Part shown: piece by piece, positions 1-12,800 of the stretch | Numbering within the stretch: the stretch's first letter is position 1 | Layout: the number at the start of each line of letters is the position of its first letter | DNA from: Symsagittifera roscoffensis | Taxonomy: Eukaryota > Xenacoelomorpha > Acoela > Convolutidae | DNA: 42,379 bases | Assembly: GCF_963678635.1 (NCBI RefSeq) | Contig: NW_026970912.1 | Location: 1-42,379, forward strand | Reading direction: 5' to 3' | Notes under the pieces: model-generated | What the model saw: the letters and a program-made list of their open reading frames with translations, nothing else | Database searches by the model: none | Told to the model about the DNA's origin: nothing | Translations under genes and position numbers: made by a program

Positions 1-192
1 GAAGGATGATCTATGTAGAGCAAACGAAATAGAAACATTTGTGGGAGAAACCTACTCACTCCACCCAAGCTCATAGATGGCGTGAAGAGTGACAAACTCA
101 ATATCATGTCGGCCACTCACAGCGTGTTTCAAAAAACCAAACATATTTCAGATTCAGGCGCTAAAACTGCCGAGAAAAAAATTAATAATTAA

Positions 193-405
193 GACCCAAC
201 AATAACAAGAAACTTACCTAAACTAATTCAAATAGTGTCAGATGAATACTCAGAATGCAAAAAACTGCTATCAAACGAGATAGAAAAAAACAGAAAGATA
301 GAAGAAAATTCAAAAGAGTCAGAAAAATGGAGAACAAAAAAAACTACTCTACAAGTTGTGTTTGCTTCTTTATCTTGTATAAAAAACATAGAAGCAGTTA
401 AATAA
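193..405 (+). pseudogene. Charged open frame, possible coding remnant
   Basis: Seventy codons between TAA at 190-192 and TAA at 403-405. There is no in-frame ATG near the 5' end, so if real it is an internal exon or a decayed fragment. The predicted peptide is rich in Lys, Glu, Ser and Asn over its first 45 residues, with heptad-like spacing, and becomes more hydrophobic toward the end. I recognise no family. Composition alone supports coding, so confidence is low. Confidence 0.15.
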
Positions 406-681
406 ATTTTCAAAAAATTTCTACCGAAGTCTCTAAAACTTTATATCTTTTTAGAGCTGAAATATCATATTTATCTACGGACTTGCGTCGAATGATTATT
501 TGATTTCCATCTGAATCAATTTTTTTGGAAGCATGTTTTAAAAACTCAATCATTCTCCAATGGATCCATCAGCAAGCTTTCATTTGAAAATTTTTTTGAA
601 AAGTCTTTGAGTTTTCATGTTTGTTGTAATCAGGTTTTTGTTGCAGTCATCTCCTCATCTCTCGTGTGAACGAAATCTATG

Positions 682-948
682 TCAGCTCTGTTTGGATGAC
701 TGCCTCAGGTGGCCATTTTTTGCAACAGAGTCTTTCGTAAAATTGACTGCAATCTCCAGTCTCCTCATTCTCATTAAATCCAGTTTTGCTGTAATTCCAG
801 ACTTATTTAACTGACTCAACATGTGACGCTGGCAGATATTTATGTATGAACTGCTATTTTTTGGCTGACGAGAAGGAAAAATTATCAGTTTCTCAAACAT
901 TTCCGGGCAGAAAACTATCTCTTCTTTTTCGAGGTCATGGTACAACAT
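682..948 (-). other. 88-codon hypothetical open frame
   Basis: An ATG-initiated open frame on the minus strand with a mixed, fairly normal amino-acid composition (charged, few low-complexity runs). This is unusual in AT-rich noncoding DNA. No signal peptide, membrane segment or known motif is visible. It could be an exon fragment; splice sites on either side are not convincing. Confidence 0.15.
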
Positions 949-1290
949 TGAGTGCTACTCTCTAAGTTACTTGCCAATGAACTGATTTCATGCCTTCAAC
1001 ATATACCTTTTTCTCAAAATGGAGCTTCGTTTTATCTAATTTGTGTTGATTCGGTCATCTGATTCATCGTTTGTTGAATTGGCTAGCTAAAGGTCCTTCA
1101 AAAAAAGCTATCCTTACCGGTGGCCTGGTTGTGAGAAACCCATCGTGGGATTCCTTGAGCGGTTGAGTCAGTGAAACATACACCACTCTACATGCGACAT
1201 GTCTGCGAGTTATCCTCCTTACAACAACTGCCCTACTTGTTAGACATGGTACACCGAAAATTTTAACGGTCATTGAGCTCTTCAATCATT

Positions 1291-2360
1291 GAGTTGATCC
1301 TCTATACATTTTGCTTTTCATGGTTGTCAACATATAATCATCTTTTTTTAAAACTCAGTTTTTTTGTAACCTCATAGGTTTTTTCTTTCTCAGAAGAACT
1401 CCGGAGGACTCCATTAGACACGGGTAACGTTGGAATGATTGACACCGTTTTTTTTTTCAAGTTTGGGACTTGTGGCGAATTCAATATTCTAGACCATTTA
1501 ACGCTAGCTGTTAGTGTACTTGCCATGAGATCGTTCGATACAATATTTGGTGGGTAATTGCCCATTTGTGGGCCTGTTCCTCAGAGCCGTATAATCATCG
1601 TATAACGTTTTTAGGTTTTCCGAGCTTCGAGCTTTTCTTCAAAAGTTACTTCCTGCTAAACCCCTTCGTTCATCTGAAGGGAATGGTTTTCTCTAGAGTC
1701 TTTCTATCGAAGCCGATTTTGAAGAAATTATCTTGCCGGGAATTCTTGCTGCAAGGAGCTCGGGATTGTTCCAACATCTTTTTCGTTGCGTGTTTCATAG
1801 CTGCCGCTTTTCTCGTTTGGTTTCGGAAGCTGGTCCATCAGGCAGCATCATTACAGTCTCAGGTCGTCTGGAAAGACGTTTCTCCTAGTTCATTAAGCGG
1901 TTGAAGTTAGACCTTGATATTTGTTTGAAACGCGTCACTTTCTTCTGTTTTTTTTTCCATTCACGCTAGTTTTTCTTCTAGGTATAAATGGATCACTGAA
2001 AATTTTTGAAAGACCAACCCTAAAAGCTTGTTCTCAAGGAGGGTTGGTTGCACTTTTTTTGTTTTTTTGAGCTTCCACTGATTGATACTGTAACATTCTC
2101 GCTTCTCTACACGAATCGTCTCTTCACCTTGTTATGTTTCTCACCACAAACCCCCAATTAATATGAAGTTAGTGCATGTGGTGGGTCATAAAAAAGAATA
2201 TCAATTTTTGCTGATTTATTGATAATAAGGAGGGCTTCAAGCATTTTATAACCAATCGCTCCAGAAGACTGCCATTATTTAAAATGTGAGACAGCCCAAA
2301 ATCACATAAAAAGAGTCAAATTAACACTTATAACAAGAAAAACAAACAAAAGTCATGAAT
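1291..2360. repeat. Tandem ~1.08 kb repeat, unit 1
   Basis: First of three head-to-tail units. The unit opens with GAGTTGATCC at 1291 and closes with AAAGTCATGAAT at 2349-2360. Landmarks shared by all three units, in order, are a T-rich tract, a CTTCGAGCTTTTCTTC segment, a CATCAGGCAGCATCATTACAG segment, AAACGCGT, and AACCCCCAATTAA near the end. Unit 1 alone keeps a perfect 9-bp inverted repeat (2013-2021 with 2040-2048). The first unit is the most diverged at its left edge. Function unknown. Confidence 0.85.
2013..2048. other. Inverted repeat (hairpin) in repeat unit 1
   Basis: ACCAACCCT at 2013-2021 is the exact reverse complement of AGGGTTGGT at 2040-2048, with an 18-base loop. The matching positions in units 2 and 3 keep the left arm but have changed the right arm, so the stem is weakened there. 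It could be a terminator-like or cruciform element, or chance. Confidence 0.5.
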
Positions 2361-3460
2361 GAGTTGATCCTTCATACATTTTGACTTTCATGGTTGTCAA
2401 CATCCGATCATCTTTTTTAAAAACTCAGTTGATTTTTTTTAAAACGTCATAGGTTTAATTCTATCACAGGAGAACTCAGGAGGACTCCAGTAGACACGGA
2501 TTTCGTTGGAATGATTGACGCCGTTTTTTTTTCAAATTTGGGACTTGTAGCGAATTCAATATTCTAGACCATCTAAAGCTAGCTGTTAGTGTAGTTGCCA
2601 AGAGATTGTTCGATACAATAACTGCTGGGTAATTGCCCATTTGTGGGTCTGTTCCTCAGAGTGATAAATTACTCGTATATTGTTTGTAGGTTTTCCGAGA
2701 TTCGAGCTTTTCTTCAAAAATTACTTCCTGCAAAATCCCTTCGCTCATCTGAAGGGAATGGTTTTCTCTAGAATCTTTCTATCGATGCCGACTTTGAAGA
2801 AATTCGTCTTGTATGGCAATTCTTGCTGCAAAGAGCTCGGGATTGTTCCAATATCTTTTTTTTTCCTTGCGTGTTTCATAGCTGTCGCTTTTCTTGTTTG
2901 GATTCGGAAGCTGATCCATCAGGCAGCATCATTACAGTCTCAGGTCGTCTGGAAGGTCTTTTACTCTAGTTCATCAAGCAGTTAAAGTTAGACCTCGATA
3001 AGTGTTTAAAACGCGTGATTTTCTTCTGTTTTTCCATTCACGCTTTTTTTGCTTCTAGTTATGAATGGATCACTGAAAAATTTATATAATTTTACTCGGC
3101 TGTTTTACAAGACCAACCCTAGAAGCGTGCTCTCTAGGAGAGCTGATAGCACTTTTTTCGTTTTTTGAGCTTCCACTGCTTGATACTGCACCATTCTTGC
3201 TTCTCTACACGAATCGTCTCTTCACTTTGTTATGTTTATCACAACAAACCCCCAATTAATATGAAGTTAGTGAGAGTTGGTGGGTCATAAAAAAGAATAT
3301 CAATTTTTGCTGATTTATTGATTTTACCGAGGGCTTCAAGCATTTTATAACCAATCGTTCCAGAAGACTGCCATCATTTAAAATGTGAGACAGCCCAGGA
3401 TCAAGTAAAAAAGAGTCAACCTAACCCTTATAACAAGAGAACCAAACAAAAGTCATGAAT
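2361..3460. repeat. Tandem ~1.08 kb repeat, unit 2
   Basis: Second head-to-tail unit, 1,100 bp, again from GAGTTGATCC (2361) to AAAGTCATGAAT (3449-3460). It aligns along its whole length with units 1 and 3, with many substitutions and small indels, mostly in T-runs. The 101-codon frame at 2680-2985 corresponds to the 112-codon frame at 1566-1904 of unit 1, but two indels put the middle of the peptide in a different frame, so protein-level conservation is not supported. Confidence 0.85.
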
Positions 3461-4553
3461 GAGTTGATCCTTTATACATTTTGACTTTCATGGTTGTCGA
3501 TATCCGATCATCTTTTTTTAAAAACTCTGTTTTTTTAACGTCATAGGTTTAGTTCTATATCGGGAGAACTCAGGAGGACTCCCTTAGACACGGGTTTCGT
3601 TGGAATGGTTGACACCGTTTAATTTTTTTTTCAAATTTGGGACTTGTAGCGTAGTCAATATTCTAGACCATCTAATGCTAGCTGTTAGTGTAGTTGCCAT
3701 GAGATTGTTCGATACAATAACTGGTGGGTAATTGCCAATTTGTGGGTCTGTTCCTCAGTGTCATACATTCATCGTATAACGCTTTTAGGTTTTCCGAGCT
3801 TCGAGCTTTTCTTCAAAAGTTAGTTCCTGCAAAATCCCTTCGTTCATCTGAGGGGAATGGTTTTTTCTAGATTCTTTCTATCGATGCCGATGTTGAAGAA
3901 ATTCGTCTTGTTTGCAATTATTGCCGCAAGGAGCTCGGGATTGTTCCAACAATTTTTTTTTCATGTTTCATAGCTGCCGCTTTTCTCGTTTGGATTCGGA
4001 AGCTGATCCATCAGGCAGCATCATTACAGTTTCAGGTCGTCTGGTAATCGTTTACTCTATTTCATTAAGCAGTTAAAGTTAGACCTTGATATTCGTTTAA
4101 AACGCGTGATTTTGTTCTGTTTTTCCATTTACGCTTTTTTTGCTTCTAGGTATAGATGGATCACTGAAAAATTTATATAATTTTAGTCGGCTGTTTTCCA
4201 AGACCAACCCTAAAAGCGTGTTCTCAAGGAGGGCTGATTGCACTTTGTTCGTTTTTTTTTGAGATTCCACTGCTTGATACTGTACCATTCTCGCTTCTCT
4301 ACACGAATCGTCTCTTCACTTTGTTATGTTTCTCACAACAAACCCCCAATTAAAATGAAGTTAGTGCAAGTTGGTGGGTCATAAAAAAGAATATCATTTT
4401 TTGCTGATTTATTGATATTACGGAGGGCTTCAAGCATCTTATAACCAATAGCTTCAGAAGACTGTCAAAAATTTGAAATGTGAGACAACCCAACATCTCA
4501 TAAAAAAGAGTCAACCTAACACTTATAACAAGAAAAACAAACAAAAGTCATAA
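3461..4553. repeat. Tandem ~1.08 kb repeat, unit 3
   Basis: Third unit, from GAGTTGATCC (3461) to the CAAAAGTCAT motif ending near 4551. It is closest to unit 2. The frame that is open in units 1 and 2 is broken here by an in-frame TAG in the segment following CTTCAAAAG (about 3820). After this unit the sequence changes and no fourth copy is visible. Confidence 0.85.
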
Positions 4554-5560
4554 AGTGATCACACTAATAACAGAATAACCCGAGAGCATCGCAACCTCCA
4601 ACCGTTAGGTTACATCTAGATGTCGCTTGAGTATCAGATTACGGTTTTGAAGTTATCATCTCACCGCTGGATATAAAACAAAAAAACGCTGTAAGCCATC
4701 AATTTTGGTTTGTCGTAAGATTAATAAAGAAAACAAAAAAGACTTCTCCTGTTCAGTTCCAGGTGGATACGATTGAGGACACTTGAAATTTCCTCCATTC
4801 GGTGTATCTGATCCAATGCTAAATTTTTGGGCATTCGTTTATCCATCGAGGGACTACCCGAGTGTCTGACTTGGTTCATGAAGGCAAACAAAAAAAAAAG
4901 AAAACATCTGCCGGAAAACTTCTTTTAGATCCCATATAACTCAAAAATTGATCGCGAATCTACGATTCACTGTGTTTGATTGCATTTTTAACTCACAAAT
5001 CAGCAGAGACCTCCCAGCTCGTTGCCATTGCAACCAAAAAGGGCACAATCAGATTTTTGACAGATCACTCGTTACGAGCAAATAACTTTTTAAATTTAAG
5101 TACAATTTCGGCCTTTCTATAATCCCTACGCTTGGTATGAAATTGAGCAAGGATTTCAATAACATCAGTTTTGATTTGATTAAGGATAAAAAATGAAAAC
5201 ACAAAAGAAGTATGCTAACTGATTCCTAGTGGACAGTTAGGAGTCTCCTTCAATCGGTCTATATGATCTGTTGCAGATACTGATGTCATTTTTCGATTTA
5301 CCGAGGTAATGATCAAGTATCTGATTAGATTCCTGAAGAAAACCCAAAAAATAAAAAATCTTCCAAAAAACTTCTATTATATTCTATACAAATCAAATAA
5401 TGATCGCGGACTTCGCTTAAAATTAGTTTTGCAATTCTGCAGCAACGTACCAGCTCGTTGCCATTGCTCTGGGGATGGAACTGATCACCATGGTGCGAAG
5501 CTTCAATAACACCTAAATATTCGAAAAGAAATATGCATAAGTAATAGATACTTTGAGGCC
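4554..5560. repeat. Two old diverged copies of a ~0.45 kb sequence
   Basis: Segments at about 4770-5100 and 5230-5500 share an ordered set of short matches. These are a 'cttcaatcggt/ctccattcggt' block followed by a TCTGATCC/ATGATCTG block, a CGAGG block, a run of A-rich sequence with CTTCCAAAAAACTTCT/CTGCCGGAAAACTTCT, TGATCGCG, and CCAGCTCGTTGCCATTGC near the end (perfect in both). Similarity is well below that of the 1.08 kb units. No gene is visible; 5309-5509 is a 66-codon open frame within the second copy with no recognisable content. Confidence 0.5.
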
Positions 5561-7300
5561 TGCCCCCAATTCAGCCTTCAAATGTCATGTTTGAGGACGT
5601 GTCATTCTGGGAAAACTGTCGGCATCTTTTAAGTTTTAGTAAGAATCAATCCATTTTCACCAGAATGGCTCTACAATTTCTTTTGTTTGCTCGCGCACTG
5701 TCTTCTTTTGAGCAAGCCCTCTATAAATACTAATCATGACGCTGCCGTTTTATTGTCTTTTAAAATAAATAAATTCTGAAAAAAAAAACAGTCAAAAAAG
5801 GGTAAATTTAATTGCTAAACCAATTTTCCGATGCTCAAGAATTTTTTTCGGATAAATAAAAAAGTTTCACCAACTCTGAAAGTTTGTCTCCACAATTATT
5901 TTTTTCTGCTAAAACGTTCTAGGTAGTGTCTCAATTTTTTGTACCATAAAAAATTAAAACTTAAGCTTTGATTTAAACCCCACTTTAAAAGAAAAAGAAT
6001 AATTGAGTTTCTGACACATGATATCTATTTAAGTTATGTGAAGTTTATCTCCTGTTCAATTTTGAGTTGGCAAAAAACACCAATAACTGGTCAGCCAACA
6101 CTTAATTTTTGGCAAGTTCCGTTTGAGAAGATTTTGCTTATAAAACGAAACGTATCAGAAGAGGAACTCGAGAAAAATTTTACTCTCACTACCACACAAA
6201 TTTTCGATGTTCTCTCTATCCAACAAAAATCGAACACTTCATACAAAATGTTGGTTTTAGAATTTTTTTTTTGCTTATAATACCTTAAATCCTGTATAAA
6301 AAGGTAGGAAACGGGTTTCAATATTTATCTCATCCTAATCTTGTCTCTTTAACAGTTTAGTCGAACGTGTTCAAATCCTCCAATTTTTTTCTCCTATTTG
6401 GTTCGTTTTGATAAAATTATTAACGAACTCCAAAGAAACTTTTACGAACATTTGATATCAAGTTCGATTTTTTTTTGTTTTTTTGTTAAATTGTAAAAAA
6501 AATCGAATGAATTCTTTAAGAGCTAATTGTTGCTTTTTTGTGCTAAATACGAAACTGCGGTTTGAAGTACGCGGTGAAATTGAAGCAACTATGTTTCTGA
6601 TTCATACTTCGTTACAATATAGAGCGAAATATGATGATGATACTTGCTTTGTAAGTGAAAAATCTTTTCAGAATTTTTTGTACAAGCAGTCAATATTTGG
6701 GTTGAATTTCAATTACAATGAAGAAACTAAAACGTTTTCTCGAACACCAGTAACAGCAAGTTTCCATGAAAATCAAAAGTTTTTTTCCGATGACCAGTAT
6801 TTTGTCTCACGTTGATTTTTGAAAGAGTGGTGAAAAATTTATCATAAATATCATAAATATCAGCGTGTTAACATAAATTTTGAGTTTTTGCCAGCATCGC
6901 TTTAACAGTAGATTACGTTGGAAGACATAAACAAAACTTGGGTCTGCTGAACATATCCACAAAAAACGGACACTTCCTCGTCAATTTAAAACAAACGACA
7001 TGCTTTTGAAACCCTGTTTTCCGTATATTGATTTTTTGCAGATATTTCATTCTTTAATCCTTTAAAAGTTAATGGAAAAAATTTAAACAAAGTTTTTGGC
7101 TTTTGTCAGGCCATTTAATAAAACTTAATTTCAAATCTCCAACTAGTTTGGCCCCAAATTGCCAAAAAATCTGCTGTATTGGAAATTAACTAAAGGACTT
7201 CAAAACAATAAATTCCGTCTCGAAAACTGACTTGAAAACATGAAAACGTTCAATTTCGTCGGATGAAAAAATTGAAAAAGATGTTTGTATAATTTTGAAG
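5561..7300. other. AT-rich intergenic region with two doubtful small ORFs
   Basis: No recognisable gene. 6038-6280 (80 codons) and 6483-6815 (110 codons) are plus-strand ATG frames. The second has a varied, charged composition from about residue 25 on, but no motif, signal peptide or membrane segment. The rest is A/T-rich with long T- and A-runs. Confidence 0.3.
6483..6815 (+). CDS. Hypothetical 110-residue ORF
   Basis: ATG frame of 110 codons ending at TGA 6813-6815. The first 25 residues are Asn/Lys/Cys-rich. The remainder is a mixture of charged, aromatic and polar residues that looks more protein-like than chance frames nearby. No domain is recognisable, there is no obvious neighbour relationship, and no splice sites are needed to read it. 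In a base composition this AT-rich a 110-codon frame can arise by chance. Confidence 0.2.
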   Translation: MLNCKKNRMNSLRANCCFFVLNTKLRFEVRGEIEATMFLIHTSLQYRAKYDDDTCFVSEKSFQNFLYKQSIFGLNFNYNEETKTFSRTPVTASFHENQKFFSDDQYFVSR

Positions 7301-8199
7301 ACTCACTTGTCATGTAGGAAGAAATTTACCCATGGCAACGACAAAAACAAAAAAGCATCTAAGAAATTTGCGGTTTCTCAGGTACACCATATAACAATCA
7401 AAAAAGAGTTCGCAACCAAAATCTGCAGCAGTTTAATATCTTGTAAAATTAACGTTTAAAAGAACTTAGAACCTACAGGGAAGGTTCACTGCCATTTTAA
7501 GCGAGAAGAGTTTCATGTTCCAATTTATGTCAGATAAATGATTCCGATGTGCAGAATTATCATTTTTAAGGATTTCAGACTCTCTCTGGGTTCAAAATTA
7601 GGATCAGGAGCCAATTTTGTAGTTAAAAAATGAGGATTTTTACTTTGACAAGAAACGATCACAAATTTAACGAAGTTTCAATGTCAGTAGACTTTTCAAC
7701 GATTCCCCCGGCAACGACTAAAAAATAAGTCCAAAAAACTTGCGGTTGCTATGGTACACATGTACAGATAAAAAAATCATTTTCAATTATTCTCAGTTTC
7801 TTTTTGTTGTTATGCAAAGAAAGCTCTAAATGACTTTTACAAGCCATAAGGAAGGTCTTACCACATTTCCTTTGCAACCAATTTCAGATAAATTATTAGC
7901 GTGCATTACTCCATCAATATTGCCACAGTCTGGTTCTCCGACAAAACAACTTAGATCTCTTTCAAAACCACACTCAACCTCCTGTAACGCACTAGTGGGT
8001 ATTCGCTAAGCTAAACAGTTTTTAGTGACATGCAACTTTAGTGTCTTCATACACTCATACTAGCTTTTGTTCCTACGAGCATCAATATTTTACTGTTTTA
8101 TTTCCACTCATTGACTTAGTTACTTTTAGTGACGGAAACTTCGAAAATCTATCAAAAGTAACTTACAAAAAATCTATTTCCCATTAGGATTTTCCATTG
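7301..8199. repeat. Two old diverged copies with ~0.38 kb period
   Basis: Segments at about 7327-7560 and 7705-7910 align through a shared order of blocks. These are CCCATGGCAACGAC / CCCCCGGCAACGAC, then an A-rich run, TTTGCGGTTTCTCAGGTACACC / CTTGCGGTTGCTATGGTACAC, then GGGAAGGTTCACTGCCA / AAGGAAGGTCTTACCACA, then TCAGATAAATGATT / TCAGATAAATTATT. Between and after them (to 8199) I see no gene. Confidence 0.45.
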
Positions 8200-8519
8200 G
8201 GCCCGCGTAATCTCGGTGTTCGTGACCCGCCTGCATATGCAGTGGTAGAGATTTTATTCAATTTTTGGAATTAGGTATTTTGTGTTTCTACCCCATCTGG
8301 TGCAACTAGGGCATTCCTCCGTCCTTGTGCATATGAGGCAAAACAGGTATCTTGATACTACGAGCATCGTTTCCAGATGTACGGCTACGGCTATTCGGTT
8401 TTCCAGTGATATGCAATCATCTTGCACGGTCATCTGGATGCACAGCAGTATAGGGTCCTATCGGGTCAAATCCCAGCTTGTCCCCTCTCTCGATCACCCT
8501 CCCGTGAATCCTGTCAGTC
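8200..8519. other. GC-richer boundary segment next to the satellite
   Basis: This stretch is clearly richer in G and C than everything to its left, lacks obvious repeats, and switches within a few bases (8519-8530) into the TATCA satellite. Such a junction could be the 3' end of a mobile element whose tail seeded the satellite, or simply the array edge. A 93-codon frame at 8282-8563 runs through the junction and is not convincing as a gene. Confidence 0.35.
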
Positions 8520-11500
8520 ATTCAAATCATATCAATCATATCAGATCAAATCAAGTCATATAAAATCAAATCATATCATATCATATCTTATCGTATCATG
8601 TCAAGTCATAGAAAATCAAATCAGATCTCAACATATTATAACATATCATATCGTATCATATCAAATCATATCATATCATAGCATATCATATCATATCATA
8701 TCATATCATATCATATCATATCATATCATATCATATCATATCATATCATATCATATCATATCAAATCATATCATATCAAATGATATCATAACATATCATA
8801 TCATATCATATCATATCATATCATATCATATCATATCATATCATATCATATCATATCATATCATATCATATCATATCATATCATATCATATCAATCATAT
8901 CATATCAAATCATATCATATCACATCATATCATATCATATCATATCATATCATATCATAACATATCATATCATACCAAATCATGTTATATCATTTCTTAT
9001 CATATCATATCATATCATATCATACCATATCATATCATATCATATCATATCATTTCATATCATATCATATCAGATCATATCATATCATATCATATCATAT
9101 CATATCATATCATATCATATCATATCATATCATATCATATCATATCATATCATATCATATCATATCATATCATATCATATCATATCATATCATATCATAT
9201 CATATCATATCATATCATATCATATCATATCATATCATATCATATCATATCATATCATATCATATCATATCATATCATATCATATCATATCATATTATAT
9301 CATATCTTATCATGTTATATCATATCATATCAATCATATCATATCATGTTATATCATTTCATATCAAATCAAATCATATCGTATCAAATCATGTCATATG
9401 ATACCATATCATATCAAATCATATCATATCATATCATATCATATCATATCATATCATATCATATCATATCATATCATATCATATCATATCAAATCATATC
9501 ATATCATATCATATCATATCATATCATATCATATCATATCATATCATATCATATCATATCATATCGTATCATATCATATCAAATCATATCATATCAAATC
9601 ATATCATATCATATCATATCATATCATATCATATCATATCATATCATATCATATCATATCATATCATATCATATCATATCATATCATATCATATCATATC
9701 ATATCATATCATATCATATCATATCATATCATATCATATCATATCATATCATATCATATCATATCATATCATATCATATCATATCATATCATATCATATC
9801 ATATCATATCATATCAACTCATATCATATCAAATCATATCAAATCGTATCATATCATTTCATATCATATCATATCATATCATATCATATCATATCATATC
9901 ATATCATATCAAATCATATCATATCATATCATATCATATCATATCATATCATATCATATCATATCATATCATATCATAACATATCATATCATATCATATC
10001 ATATCATATCATATCATATCATATAATACCATGTTGTATCATTTCATATCATATCAAATCATATCATATCATATCATATCATATCATATCATATCATGTT
10101 AAATCATTTCATATCATTTGAAATCATATCGTATCATATCATTTCAAATCATATAATATCATATCTTATCAGATCAGATCATATCATATTATATCATAAT
10201 CATATCATATCATATCATATCAAACCATATCTTATCATATCGTGTCCGATCTTATCACATAATATCATATAATATCAAGTCATATCCAATCATAAATAAC
10301 AAAATAAATCATGCCATGTCAAATCATATTATAGCAAATTTAATCAAATCATATCTCATTAAATCATGTGAAATCATATCATCTCAAATCACATCATTTC
10401 GAGCAATATCAAATTGTATCATGTCAAGTCATGTCAAATCATATCAACTGGTATGAGATCATATAACATCAATTCTTATCATATCATGTCAAAACAAATC
10501 TTATCAATTCATCATACCCCATTAGCTCGTATCAAATCCAATCTTATCATAACGTATAATATCATGTCACACCAAATCTTATCGTATCATGTCTTATCAT
10601 ATCATTGCATATCATGTCATATCATATCATATCGTATCATATCATATCGTATCATTTCAGATCATTCGAATCATATCAACGATATCAAATCAAATCAACT
10701 CAAATCAATTAAAATCATATCACTTCAAACAATATCAAATCAAATCTTGTCATATCAAATGAGATATTATCAAATCAAATTAAATCATTTCAAATCATAT
10801 CATATCAAATCATATCATATCAAATCATATCATAACATATCATTTCATATCATATCATTTCGTTAAACTGTTTCATATCGTATCATAACATACCAAACAT
10901 ATCATTTCATATCAGACAATTCAAACCATATCCTTCATACGAAATCATATCATATCAAAAAAATCAGAAATTATCATATCGTATCTTATCGCACCAAGTC
11001 ATATCATATGACATCAAATCATCTCTTATCATATCATAACATATCATATCATGTCATATCATATCAAAACATAATTGATCGTTTTATATCACATCAGATC
11101 ATATCATATCATATCGTATCATATCATATCATATCATATCATATCATATCATATCATATCATATAAATCATATCAAATCATATCACATCAAATTAAGTCA
11201 AATCTTTTTATCCATATCATTACATACCATATCATATCAAATCAACTCATATTATATCAGATCGTAGCATATCATATCATACCAGATCATATCATATCAA
11301 ATTATTTCAAGTCATACCATACCATATCAAATCATATGAAATCATATCAAATCATATCATATCTTATCATAGCAAATCATATCTTATCATATTATATTAC
11401 ATCACATCATATCAAATTTTATCAAATCATATCATATCATATCTTAACATATGATTTCATATCATACCTTACCATATCATAGCAGATCATATCATACCAT

Positions 11501-11520
11501 ATCTTATCTTATCATAGCAT

Positions 11521-12120
11521 AGCAGATCATATCAAAGCTCAACATACCAAATCAAATCAATTCCATCCATTTCAAATCATAATATATCATATCAAATCAT
11601 ATCACATCATATCATATCATTTCATATCATATCATATTATATCATATCATATCATATCATATCATATCATATCATATCATATCTTATCTTATCATATCAT
11701 AGCAGATCATATCAAAGCTCAAAATACCAAATCAAACCATATCCATCCATTTGAAATCAAAACATATCTTATCATATCAAATCTTATCTTATCATATCAT
11801 ATCATATCACATCATATCAAATTCTAGCATATTCTATCATATCGTATCAAATCCTATCATATCATATCATATCATATCATATCATATCATAACATATCAT
11901 ATCATATCATATCATATCATATCATATCATATCATATCATATCATAACAAATCATATCATATCATATCAAATCATATCATATCATATCATATCATATCAT
12001 ATCATATCATTTCATATCATATCGTATCATGTAATATCATATCTTATCTTATCATATCATAGCAGATCATATCAGAGCTCAACATACGAAATCAAATTAT
12101 ATCCATCCATTTCAAATCAT
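11521..12120. repeat. Marker motif repeated three times in the left satellite block
   Basis: A ~60-bp non-pentamer motif starting AGCAGATCATATCAAAGCTC and ending near CCATCCATTTCAAATCA occurs at 11521-11580, 11701-11760 and 12061-12120. Spacings are 180 and 360 bp, so the array here has a ~180-bp higher-order period with one register lacking the marker. The same motif reappears in the right satellite block, linking the two as one array. Confidence 0.85.
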
Positions 12121-12390
12121 AACATATCATAGCATATCATATCATACCATATCATATTATATCTTATCATATCATATCATATCATAACATATCTTATCAT
12201 ATCATATCATATCATATCATATCATATCATATCATATCATATCATATCATGTCATATCCTCTCATAAAAAACCATGTCTTACCATATCAAATCATATCTT
12301 ATGATTTTTATCAGCTCTTATCATATCAAATTTTATCATATCAAATCAAATCATAACGTATCATACCAAATCAAATAATTTCATTTCTTT

Positions 12391-12800
12391 TCTTGAAAGA
12401 TCAAACCAAATTATAAAGAGTCATAACAAATCAAATCATATCATATCATATCACAGCTTATCATACCGAACCATGTGTTGTTCTGTTGTATCAGATCATA
12501 TCATATCATAACATTTTATATCATATCATATCATATCATATCATTTTATATCATATGATATCTTACCGTTTCATATTAACTCAATTCTTCTCATATCATA
12601 GCACATCGTATCAAATCACATCATACCAACACAAATCATTTCACTACCAATCATATCGTATCATATCAGATCATAACATATCATATCATCTCATATCAAA
12701 TGATATCATTATATATCATACCAAATCAAATAACGTCATTTCTTTTCTTGAAAGATCAAAACAAATTATAACGAGTCATAACAAATCAAATCATATCATA
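12391..12800. repeat. Second marker motif, two copies 355 bp apart
   Basis: A block containing TCTTGAAAGATCAAA, then CAAATTATAA and GAGTCATAACAAATC, occurs at about 12380-12440 and 12735-12795 with only a few differences. It is not explained by the TATCA pentamer and marks a higher-order duplication of about 355 bp (71 pentamers). Confidence 0.75.

Larger units (their letters stand above)
1..1290. other. Unassigned AT-rich region with short open frames
   Basis: No gene can be assigned here. On the plus strand, 193-405 is an open frame of 70 codons without its own ATG, rich in Lys, Glu and Ser and hydrophilic enough to be a coiled-coil fragment. On the minus strand, 948-682 is an 88-codon ATG frame and 1285-1064 a 73-codon ATG frame. 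None shows a motif I recognise. Segment 1064-1290 is somewhat GC-richer than its surroundings. These may be exon or transposon remnants, but the sequence does not decide. Confidence 0.3.

Noticed and set aside
1566-1904. Frame of 112 codons in repeat unit 1, with a counterpart in unit 2
   Set aside because: Two indels between the units put the middle of the peptide in different frames and unit 3 has stops, so selection on a protein is not supported; kept only as an oddity of the repeat.
8238-8262. GCAGTGGTAGAG looks like a tRNA A-box
   Set aside because: No B-box (GGTTCGANNCC) follows at a suitable distance and no cloverleaf can be drawn.
8422-10026. Open frame of 534 codons and dozens of others (also 36440-42037) reading Tyr-His-Ile-Ile-Ser repeats
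   Set aside because: A TATCA pentamer has no stop codon in any plus frame, so the frames are a consequence of the repeat, not evidence for genes.
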